Source: Corynebacterium liangguodongii (lineage in GTDB: Bacteria > Actinomycetota > Actinomycetes > Mycobacteriales > Mycobacteriaceae). Taken from it: a DNA stretch of 64,000 nt. A program made the position numbers and the translations under genes. Position 1 is the first letter of the stretch; each line of letters starts with the position of its first letter. The stretch lies in contig NZ_CP026948.1 of assembly GCF_003070865.1 (NCBI RefSeq), forward strand, positions 1,116,001-1,180,000, written 5' to 3'. Below are positions 24,855 through 31,159 of the stretch, piece after piece. The notes beneath the pieces are model-generated. The model made no database searches and was not told the DNA's origin. It worked only from the letters and a program-made list of their open reading frames with translations.

Positions 24855-24885
24855 GGAACAGTACAGGCGCCCCGGCCGTTATAAT
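24855..24885 (+). promoter_or_regulatory. rbpA promoter region: SigH/SigR-like site overlapping a TATAAT box
   Basis: GGAAC at 24855-24859, exactly 18 bp, then GTT at 24878-24880 fits the ECF-type (SigH/SigR) pattern GGAAn-N18-GTT. A perfect housekeeping -10 box TATAAT (24880-24885) overlaps its 3' end. The leader contains GAAGGGA about 12 nt before ATG 24924. Confidence 0.5.
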
Positions 24886-24923
24886 GGGGCGACTGACAAT
24901 CGATTGAAGGGATTGACGCTAGT

Positions 24924-25307
24924 ATGGCTGATCGCGTTTTGCGCGGAAGTCGAATGGGTGCGGTGAGCTACGAGACTGACCGCGACCACGACCTTGCCCC
25001 CCGCCGCACCGCAAAGTACAAAACGCCCAACGGCGAGGTCTTCGAGGTCCCGTTTGCGGACGAGGCCGAGATCCCCGAAGAGTGGATGTGCAAAAACGGC
25101 CAGGTGGGCAACCTCATGGAAGGCGAGGGCGTGGAGGCCAAGCCGGTGAAGCCCCCGCGGACCCACTGGGACATGCTGCGAGAGCGGCGCTCGATCGAGG
25201 AGCTCGACGTGTTGCTCGAAGAGCGCCTTGACCAGCTGCGCAAGCGCCGCCGCACGGCGGCGCGACTGGCCAAGGAGCAGGCGAAGGCCGCCCAGGGCGA
25301 GGCCTAA
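24924..25307 (+). CDS. rbpA: RbpA, RNA polymerase-binding transcription activator
   Basis: A 127-residue RbpA. It binds the principal sigma factor and RNA polymerase, stabilises open complexes and influences rifampicin tolerance in actinobacteria. Visible parts are the N-terminal tail MADRVLRGSRMGAVSYE, the core domain (RTAKYKTPNGEVFEVPFADE), a basic linker and the C-terminal sigma-interacting helices RSIEELDVLLEERLDQLRKR. The core region has a single Cys (WMCKNG), so it is not the four-Cys zinc type. The stop interlocks with that of convergent ppm1 (CTAA, 25304-25307). Confidence 0.95.
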   Translation: MADRVLRGSRMGAVSYETDRDHDLAPRRTAKYKTPNGEVFEVPFADEAEIPEEWMCKNGQVGNLMEGEGVEAKPVKPPRTHWDMLRERRSIEELDVLLEERLDQLRKRRRTAARLAKEQAKAAQGEA

Positions 25308-26290
25308 TCCTTCGCGCGGCGCCCGGCCTCGTACTTCGCCAGGCGCACGGCCTCGCTCACCATATCGGAGAGCGCCTCGAACCCGCGGGCGGCCTTGCCC
25401 GGCAGCTCGTGCACGCCCGCGTGGCGCAGCTCGTAGCGGGCAAGCTTTACGGCCTCGCTCATCATGTCCACGACGCGCTCTGGGGCCTGATCGATCGCGG
25501 AGCGCAGCGAGTGGAGGCCGGAGCGGTCCACCTCGTTGCGCGCGAAGCGGGAGAATTCCTTAGCTCCCTCCCGCACGAACTCCGACTTCTCGGCGGCGCC
25601 CCACTTGCTGACCTCCGCCAAAGACTGGGCGGCGAAGCTCGCATCGAGCTTCGACTCCCCCAGCGTGCGGTCGACGAAGGTCACGGGGACCTCGCGGACG
25701 TCGAAACCCGCCTTCAGCGCGCGGTGCGCCAGGTCCGCCTGGAAGATGTAGCCCTTTGCCGAGAGCGCATCGAGGTCGAGGCCCTCGAGCACGCTGCGGC
25801 GCATCGCGCGGTACCCGGCGGTCATATCGGCGATGTCGTCGCCCAGCACGGCGGCGATGTAGCGGTTGCCGAGCCGCGAGAGCAGGTAGCGCTCGCGCGG
25901 CCAGTCCTTGACCTCACCGCCCTCGACGTAGCGCGAGCCGATCACGAGGTCCGCGCCGGCCTCGATCTCCTCGAGCAGTCGGTGGAGCTCCTCCGGGGCG
26001 TGGGAGCCGTCGGCGTCCATCTGGCAGATCACCTCGTAGTCGCGCTCGAGCGCCCAGGCGAAGCCGTCACGGTAGGCGTTGAGCAGTCCGTCCTTGCCCT
26101 CGCGGTGCACGACGCTGACACCCTCGTGGGCGGCGGCGAGCTCATCGGCCTTCGCCCCGGTGCCGTCCGGGGAATTATCGTCGACGATGAGCAGGTCGAC
26201 CTCGTTGTTGCTGAGGACGCGATCAACGATCAGCGGAAGGTTTTCCACTTCGTTGTAGGTCGGCATGATCACCAAAACGGTGTGTGCCAC
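25304..26290 (-). CDS. ppm1: Polyprenol-monophosphomannose synthase (GT2) with repeat-bearing C-terminus
   Basis: A 328-residue GT2 glycosyltransferase that transfers mannose from GDP-mannose to polyprenyl phosphate, the donor for lipomannan/LAM synthesis and protein O-mannosylation. Signatures: MPTYNEVENLP (residue 9), LLIVDDNSPDGTG, ICQMDADGSHAPEELHRLL (DxD motif) and GSRYVEGGEV. The catalytic part ends near residue 245; the last 85 residues hold two copies of a helical motif, DMMSEAVKLARYE and DMVSEAVRLAKYE, not part of the GT2 fold. AAGGAG precedes GTG 26290. Lnt is encoded separately directly upstream, the corynebacterial arrangement. Confidence 0.92.
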   Translation of the reverse strand: MAHTVLVIMPTYNEVENLPLIVDRVLSNNEVDLLIVDDNSPDGTGAKADELAAAHEGVSVVHREGKDGLLNAYRDGFAWALERDYEVICQMDADGSHAPEELHRLLEEIEAGADLVIGSRYVEGGEVKDWPRERYLLSRLGNRYIAAVLGDDIADMTAGYRAMRRSVLEGLDLDALSAKGYIFQADLAHRALKAGFDVREVPVTFVDRTLGESKLDASFAAQSLAEVSKWGAAEKSEFVREGAKEFSRFARNEVDRSGLHSLRSAIDQAPERVVDMMSEAVKLARYELRHAGVHELPGKAARGFEALSDMVSEAVRLAKYEAGRRAKD

Positions 26291-26292
26291 GG

Positions 26293-27792
26293 CTAAGACT
26301 CCTTGCGTTGATTATTCCAAACAGATCTCCCTTGAAGCATACCCGCGGCCATGGCGGCAACGCCCAGGCCTACGAGAACCCACTCGAGGACGCGCCCGAT
26401 GACCACGGCCGGGGTCACCGTGTCCTTCAGCGGCAGCTCTTCGGTGAGGTGCCCCGCCTCAAAGATCCCGGTGTGCTGCGAGACCGAGCCGTCGGGGCGC
26501 ACGATCGCAGAGACCCCCGAGGTCGCGGCGACCACGACGGCGCGATCCGTTTCAATCGCCCGCATCCGGCTCATCGCGAGCTGCTGGTAGGTCATGTCCG
26601 TAAAGCCGAAGGTGGCGTTGTTCGTCGGCGTGGCCAGGATCGTCGCGCCGTTGCGTATCGACGTCCGGTAGGCGTTATCCACCGCGACCTCGTAGCAGGT
26701 GGCAATGCCGACCGTGGCTTTGCCCATGGACACCACCCCAGGGCCGTTGCCAGGCTGGAAGTCCCCGGCGAGATCGACGAGCTCGGAGAAGTGGCGGAAG
26801 AAATCCCGCATGGGCATGTACTCACCGAAGGGCTGCAGGTATTTCTTGTAGTGGTAGTCCCCCGCCCCCGTCTCCGGGTCGAAGACGTGCATGGTGTTGC
26901 GCTGCCCGACGTCGTCACGCGTGAGCGTGCCCACGAGCACAGGCGCGTCGATCCGCTCGACGGCCGCGCGGATAAGGGCCGCCGCCTCTGGGTCCGTAAA
27001 CGGGTTGACGTCGGAGGAATTCTCCGGCCATATGACGATGTCCGGCTTCGCCCCGGACTCCGCCAACGCGAAGGTCTCGTTGACGTGGTTGCCCAGCACC
27101 GCGCGGCGCTGGGCGTTGAAATCCAGGCCCATGCGCGGGACGTTGCCCTGCACTGCGGAGGCGGTGACCTGCCCGATCTCCCCGCCCCTGTCCACACCGA
27201 GCTGCGCGGCGAGGCCGAGCCCCAGCGGCGCGACTAACGCTGCGGCCCCGAGGGCGATCCGGCGCGGGGAGGCGATGAGCGCAGCTATGCCGCAGCCGCT
27301 CAGAACCGTCGCGAAGGTGACCAACGCCGGCCCGCCCCACGACGCGAGGGCGGCGAGAGGGCCGTCGATCTGCCCCCAGGCGAGGCGCGCCCAGGGGAAC
27401 CCGCCGAACGGGAAAGACGAGCGCGCCCACTCCACCGCGAGGTAGACCGCGGGAAAGGCGAGCAGGCCGTATCGTCGGCGGGCGATGAGCGCGCCGAAGA
27501 TGCCCATGGGCACGGTGTAGGCGGCGAGCGAGACCGCTAGGGCGATATACGGCAGCGCCCCAACAAATTCCCCAACCCACGGCAGGAGAAGCAGGAACGT
27601 GCCCAGGGCGTGGACGAAGGCGATCAACGCACCCAAGGCAGCCGAGGGGCCAGCGCCCCGCCACGGGGCGAGCGCCAGGGAGAAACCCGCGACCCCGATG
27701 ATTGCCAGCGGCCACAGCCCGTGCGGCTCGTAAGAGAAATAGACCGCGACGCCGCCCAGCGCCGCGAGCGCGAGCCTGGCAAGTGTGCTCAC
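26293..27792 (-). CDS. lnt: Apolipoprotein N-acyltransferase
   Basis: A 499-residue membrane enzyme that adds the third acyl chain to the N-terminal Cys of lipoproteins. The N-terminal half has about seven membrane helices (from LARLALAALGGVAVYFSYEP); the second half is a nitrilase-type periplasmic domain with IVIWPENSSDV (Glu), a Lys segment around YKKYLQPFGEYMP and ATCYEVAVD (catalytic Cys). A last membrane helix closes the protein. It corresponds to the Ppm2/Lnt protein that works with Ppm1 in C. glutamicum; in mycobacteria the two are fused. GTG 27792 overlaps the fxsA stop by 4 nt. Confidence 0.92.
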   Translation of the reverse strand: MSTLARLALAALGGVAVYFSYEPHGLWPLAIIGVAGFSLALAPWRGAGPSAALGALIAFVHALGTFLLLLPWVGEFVGALPYIALAVSLAAYTVPMGIFGALIARRRYGLLAFPAVYLAVEWARSSFPFGGFPWARLAWGQIDGPLAALASWGGPALVTFATVLSGCGIAALIASPRRIALGAAALVAPLGLGLAAQLGVDRGGEIGQVTASAVQGNVPRMGLDFNAQRRAVLGNHVNETFALAESGAKPDIVIWPENSSDVNPFTDPEAAALIRAAVERIDAPVLVGTLTRDDVGQRNTMHVFDPETGAGDYHYKKYLQPFGEYMPMRDFFRHFSELVDLAGDFQPGNGPGVVSMGKATVGIATCYEVAVDNAYRTSIRNGATILATPTNNATFGFTDMTYQQLAMSRMRAIETDRAVVVAATSGVSAIVRPDGSVSQHTGIFEAGHLTEELPLKDTVTPAVVIGRVLEWVLVGLGVAAMAAGMLQGRSVWNNQRKES

Positions 27793-28304
27793 GGCTTCGG
27801 CCCGTCTTTATCGTCAGGGTCGACGGCGTCCATGCGGAAGAGCCGCTCGAGCTCGTCGGCGTCGATGGTCTCAGCCCGCGGGGAAGGATCCGTGGTGAAG
27901 GTTCCGTAAGATGTCCGCACGCGCGAGATCGGCGAGGCCGCATACGCGCGCACACCGAAATCCTCCACCGCTCGGCGCGCCCGAGCCGTCAGACCGCGGC
28001 GCAGCAGCGCCCGGGTCGGCCCGAAGACCATGAACAAGCCGACGAGCGAGGAGACGAACCCCGGGATGATGGTGAGCACCCACCCGGCAACGAGGATCGC
28101 GGAATCGCCAGCGAGCGCGGTCAGGCTGGAGCGGCCCTCCGCGGCGGCGCGCAGGGAGTTGCGCAGCGCCACGTTCGCGGCGAGGCCGCCGAGCAGCATG
28201 AGCGCAAACACCGCGAGGAACGCCCAGCCGATGCCGATGAAGTGGGCCACGCCGATGAACGCGAGGACTTCGACGAGGAAATAGGCGAACAAGATCAGGC
28301 GCAT
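27789..28304 (-). CDS. FxsA-family membrane protein
   Basis: A 171-residue FxsA protein: three or four membrane segments in the first 110 residues (MRLILFAYFLVEVLAFIGVA; IGIGWAFLAVFALMLLGGLA; ILVAGWVLTIIPGFVSSLVG) followed by a cytoplasmic tail. FxsA in E. coli affects phage T7 exclusion; the role in actinobacteria is unknown. ATG 28304 lies 7 nt after TAGGGT, so the fxsA-lnt-ppm1 transcript is probably leaderless and starts here. Confidence 0.85.
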   Translation of the reverse strand: MRLILFAYFLVEVLAFIGVAHFIGIGWAFLAVFALMLLGGLAANVALRNSLRAAAEGRSSLTALAGDSAILVAGWVLTIIPGFVSSLVGLFMVFGPTRALLRRGLTARARRAVEDFGVRAYAASPISRVRTSYGTFTTDPSPRAETIDADELERLFRMDAVDPDDKDGPKP

Positions 28305-28311
28305 GCGGCCA

Positions 28312-28317
28312 ACCCTA
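28312..28317 (-). promoter_or_regulatory. -10 box, leaderless start of fxsA-lnt-ppm1
   Basis: TAGGGT on the minus strand, 7 nt before ATG 28304. Confidence 0.4.
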
Positions 28318-28332
28318 CCTTTCGGCCGGGGC

Positions 28333-29049
28333 CTAGCGCGGCATGTGCCGCCAGATCGGGCGCGGCACGAACCGCATGATCGCCGCCAGCAGCGCCAGGC
28401 GCCGCGGGATCCACACCGTGCGGCTGCCCTTCGTGCCGGCCGCGGCGACGACGGCGTCGGCGACCTCGGCCGGGGTCACCGACATGGGCGCGGGAGACAT
28501 CCCCTCGGTCATCGAACCGATGACGAAGCCTGGCCGGGCGGTAATAAGGCGCAGGTCTGTGCCGTGGAGGCGGTCCGCGAGCCCCTGGCAAAAGGCGTCG
28601 AGCCCCGCCTTGGTGGAGCCGTAGACGTAGTTGGCGCGGCGAGCGCGCCAACCGGCGATGGAGGAAAAGGCGAAAATCTCGCCGCGCTTCATGACGTCGG
28701 CAAGAACGGTGAGAACGCTAACCTGCGCGAGGTAGTCCACGGTGGCGATTCTGGCGGCCTCTTTTTCATCGCGCTCGGCGAGCTGCTGGTCGCCGAGGAT
28801 GCCGAAGGCGACGATCGCTGTCGTGATCTCCCCAACTTCGCTGATGAGCGCGCGGTGCGAGTCGAGGTCCGTGGCTTCGAAATTAACGAATCGGACGCTC
28901 AAAGCGCCGGCTTCGGCCAGCTGCGTCTCGATGCCCCGCGCGCCTCGCCGGTCCCTCCCCGCGAGCACGACATCTCGCCCGCGGCACAGCCGCAGCGCCA
29001 CTTCCCCGCCGATGTCGCTGGTGGCGCCGAGGAGCAACAGAGCGCTCAT
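28333..29049 (-). CDS. DprE2-like short-chain dehydrogenase/reductase
   Basis: A 238-residue classical SDR. The NAD(P) motif is LLLLGATSDIGGEVALRL, and the active site has SSIAGWRARRANYVYGSTKA, giving Ser and Tyr-x3-Lys. The segments IVAFGILGDQQ and RRANYVYGSTKAGLDAFCQG are strongly reminiscent of DprE2, the decaprenylphosphoryl-2-keto-ribose reductase of arabinan synthesis, so this is probably a paralogue acting on a polyprenyl-phospho-sugar or related envelope substrate. AGGAGG precedes ATG 29049. It overlaps the upstream membrane gene by 4 nt (ATGA) and belongs to the pepQ operon. Confidence 0.8.
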   Translation of the reverse strand: MSALLLLGATSDIGGEVALRLCRGRDVVLAGRDRRGARGIETQLAEAGALSVRFVNFEATDLDSHRALISEVGEITTAIVAFGILGDQQLAERDEKEAARIATVDYLAQVSVLTVLADVMKRGEIFAFSSIAGWRARRANYVYGSTKAGLDAFCQGLADRLHGTDLRLITARPGFVIGSMTEGMSPAPMSVTPAEVADAVVAAAGTKGSRTVWIPRRLALLAAIMRFVPRPIWRHMPR

Positions 29050-29507
29050 CGCTGCCTCCTGCGGATCCGGCCGGCGAGCGCGATGAAGAGCGCTGCCGCG
29101 TAGGCGGCAATCGCGGCCACGGCGCACGCGAGACCGAACCACGCGAGGTATATCGATTCGTCGTCCATTCCTAGGAGTGTAGAGAAGACCGACAGATCGA
29201 CGCTTTCATCGCCGGAGTCATCAGGGGTGAACACAGAGGCGAGGTAGACAAGGACGAGGTGGGCGCTGAGTGCCACCGAGTCCTGCCACCGCAGACGCCT
29301 CTTTCCGTCTGAGTCCTGCTCACGCACCATAACGAGCCACAGGAGCAGCTGGGCGCCGAGTACTATCCAGCTGAAGTAAAAAAGGAAAAATAGCCAGTAC
29401 CAGCCGACGACGCCGAGGAGCGGTCGGCCGAGAAGGATCCACAGCGGGAGGACGATTATCGGCACAAGCGCGATGCCCGGCCGGATGCGGTAATGGCGGA
29501 GGTTCAC
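29046..29507 (-). CDS. Small integral membrane protein of unknown function
   Basis: A 153-residue protein with three or four membrane helices: ALVPIIVLPLWILLGRPLLG, then VVGWYWLFFLFYFSWIVLGA with QLLLWLVMV, a charged loop, and a C-terminal helix LAWFGLACAVAAIAAYAAAL followed by a basic RIRRRQR tail. I do not recognise the family. GTG 29507 overlaps the pepQ stop (GTGA), and the stop overlaps the SDR start (ATGA), so the three genes are tightly coupled. The open frame extends upstream in antisense to pepQ, which is an artefact. Confidence 0.7.
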   Translation of the reverse strand: MNLRHYRIRPGIALVPIIVLPLWILLGRPLLGVVGWYWLFFLFYFSWIVLGAQLLLWLVMVREQDSDGKRRLRWQDSVALSAHLVLVYLASVFTPDDSGDESVDLSVFSTLLGMDDESIYLAWFGLACAVAAIAAYAAALFIALAGRIRRRQR

Positions 29508-30580
29508 TGCCCGAGCTCTCGCGGGCCGTTGTTGAGCGGCTCGCACCCGCCCTCGGTGACGGTGACGATGTCCTCGAGGCGCATCCCCCACCGGCCCGGG
29601 AGGTAGATGCCGGGCTCGATGGAAAACGCCATGCCCTCGCGCAGCGGTGTGTCGTTGCCCGCGATGATGTAGGGCGCCTCGTGGCCCTCGAGCCCGATGC
29701 CGTGGCCGGTGCGGTGGAAGAAGTACTCCCCGTAGCCTGCGGCCTCGATGACCTCGCGGGCCGCCGCGTCGATATCCTGGGCCGCCACTCCCGGGCGCAC
29801 CGCGGCGACGGCGGCGGCGTGGGCGCGCGCGAGCACACCGTAGGCGCGCTCGACCTCGGGATCGGCCGGGGTGCCCACGGTGTAGGTGCGGGTGCAATCG
29901 GAGCGGTAGCCGGATTCGAGCACCCCGCCGATATCGACGACGACGACTTCGCCTTCGGCGAGCGCCCGCGCCGAATGGCTGTGGTGCGGGTTCGCGCCGT
30001 TCGGCCCCGAGCCGACGATGACGAAGTCGACCTCGGCGTGCTCGGCGAGGATGAGCTGCTCGAGGTCACGGGCGATGTCCTCTTCGGTCCGGCCGGCGCG
30101 CAAGAGCCCGGGCACGCGGGAGTGGACACGGTCGATGGCCTCGGCGGCGGCGCGCAACTCGTCGAGCTCCGCGGGCTCCTTGACCATGAACAGCTCCGCC
30201 AAGACCTCCTCGGCGAGGACCGTGTCGTGGCCGAGCGCCTGGAGGCGCAGCACGTGGTCGGCTGTCAGCGCGGTGCCCACCCCGATCGCTCCCTCGCCGA
30301 GGGCCTCGCCGCACAACGCGTAGGGGTCCTCGCCGTCCGACCAGGCGGCCAGCTCGATGCCTCCGAGCTCGAGCGCTCCGACATCGGTCTTCGGCCCGAC
30401 CAGCCGGACCGGCCCCGCCGGCGGAACGACGAGCGCCGAGAGCCGCTCGTGGGAATCCAGCTCGAGACCGGTGAGGTAGCGCATCTGCGAGCCGGTGCCG
30501 ATGACCAACCCGGCGAGGCGGGCGCCGGCGACGAGCTCTTGGGCGCGGGACAAGCGTGCGGAATAGTCGAAATCAGTCAC
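29504..30580 (-). CDS. pepQ: M24-family Xaa-Pro peptidase
   Basis: A 358-residue creatinase-fold metallopeptidase. The five metal ligands of the C-terminal domain are visible: VVVDIGG and SDCTRTYTVG (two Asp), FHRTGHGIGLEGHEAP (His), FSIEPGIYLPG and MRLEDIVTVTEGG (two Glu). The N-terminal creatinase-like domain spans residues 1-125. It cleaves Xaa-Pro bonds in dipeptides or peptide N-termini; which of the two cannot be decided here. GTG 30580 lies 6 nt after TAGCGT and is probably leaderless; its promoter overlaps that of the divergent protease gene. Confidence 0.88.
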   Translation of the reverse strand: MTDFDYSARLSRAQELVAGARLAGLVIGTGSQMRYLTGLELDSHERLSALVVPPAGPVRLVGPKTDVGALELGGIELAAWSDGEDPYALCGEALGEGAIGVGTALTADHVLRLQALGHDTVLAEEVLAELFMVKEPAELDELRAAAEAIDRVHSRVPGLLRAGRTEEDIARDLEQLILAEHAEVDFVIVGSGPNGANPHHSHSARALAEGEVVVVDIGGVLESGYRSDCTRTYTVGTPADPEVERAYGVLARAHAAAVAAVRPGVAAQDIDAAAREVIEAAGYGEYFFHRTGHGIGLEGHEAPYIIAGNDTPLREGMAFSIEPGIYLPGRWGMRLEDIVTVTEGGCEPLNNGPRELGQ

Positions 30581-30586
30581 GGCACC

Positions 30587-30596
30587 ACGCTACACT
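30587..30596. promoter_or_regulatory. Overlapping divergent -10 boxes (pepQ / protease)
   Basis: ACGCTACACT holds TAGCGT on - (30592-30587), 6 nt before pepQ GTG 30580, and TACACT on + (30591-30596), 8 nt before GTG 30605. The boxes share one TA step. Confidence 0.5.
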
Positions 30597-30604
30597 CGCG
30601 GGGC

Positions 30605-31159
30605 GTGCGGATACACCACGTTGCCAGGATCGCCTCACACTCGGGGTATTGCTCCGGCACCCTGCTCAACAGCAGGACCGTGCTCACCTGCGCCCACTTC
30701 TTCCGCAACGCGCGGGGCGTGGTCAACGTCTACGCGGCGGGCTCGCGGCGCAGGGTGAAAGACGTCGACACGATCGCTGGCACGGACATCGCGCTCGTCG
30801 ACATCGCGCCGATCGAATCCGCGGACTTCCCCACCCTGGGTCCCGCCCCCGCGAGGCTGAGCGGCACCGTTACCTTCGGCTACGGCGGGCGGTGCATGAG
30901 CCCGGAGGCGCGCCAGGGCCGCTACCTCACGGGATTGCCGGTGGCCTTTTCCCGCGGCTTTACCACCCGGGTGAGCCCGGCGGGGGTCGTGCTCAACACC
31001 ACCCCCGCCGTCAAGGGCGACTCCGGCGGGCCCGTGCTTGCGGGCGGGTCGATCTTCGCCGTCCAATCCCTCATCCTCGATCCCCTCGGCATCAACCTCG
31101 GGGTGGCCACCGTGTCCCTGCTTGGCGAGGGCGTCAAGGCCGCGGTGGAGCAACACTAG
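30605..31159 (+). CDS. Trypsin-fold serine protease without signal peptide
   Basis: A 184-residue chymotrypsin-fold protein. The catalytic triad is readable: His31 in LTCAHFF, Asp61 in AGTDIALVDI and Ser140 in VKGDSGGPV. The protein starts MRIHHVARIASHSGYCSGTL with no signal peptide or propeptide, although trypsin-fold proteases are normally exported. GTG 30605, 8 nt after TACACT, is the only sensible start, since upstream codons lie inside pepQ on the other strand. The substrate is unknown. The stop interlocks with that of helY (CTAG). Confidence 0.75.
   Translation: MRIHHVARIASHSGYCSGTLLNSRTVLTCAHFFRNARGVVNVYAAGSRRRVKDVDTIAGTDIALVDIAPIESADFPTLGPAPARLSGTVTFGYGGRCMSPEARQGRYLTGLPVAFSRGFTTRVSPAGVVLNTTPAVKGDSGGPVLAGGSIFAVQSLILDPLGINLGVATVSLLGEGVKAAVEQH

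Noticed and set aside
29681..30604. Upstream extension of the protease open frame by about 308 codons
   Set aside because: It runs antisense through pepQ; the real protease starts at GTG 30605 after a -10 box.
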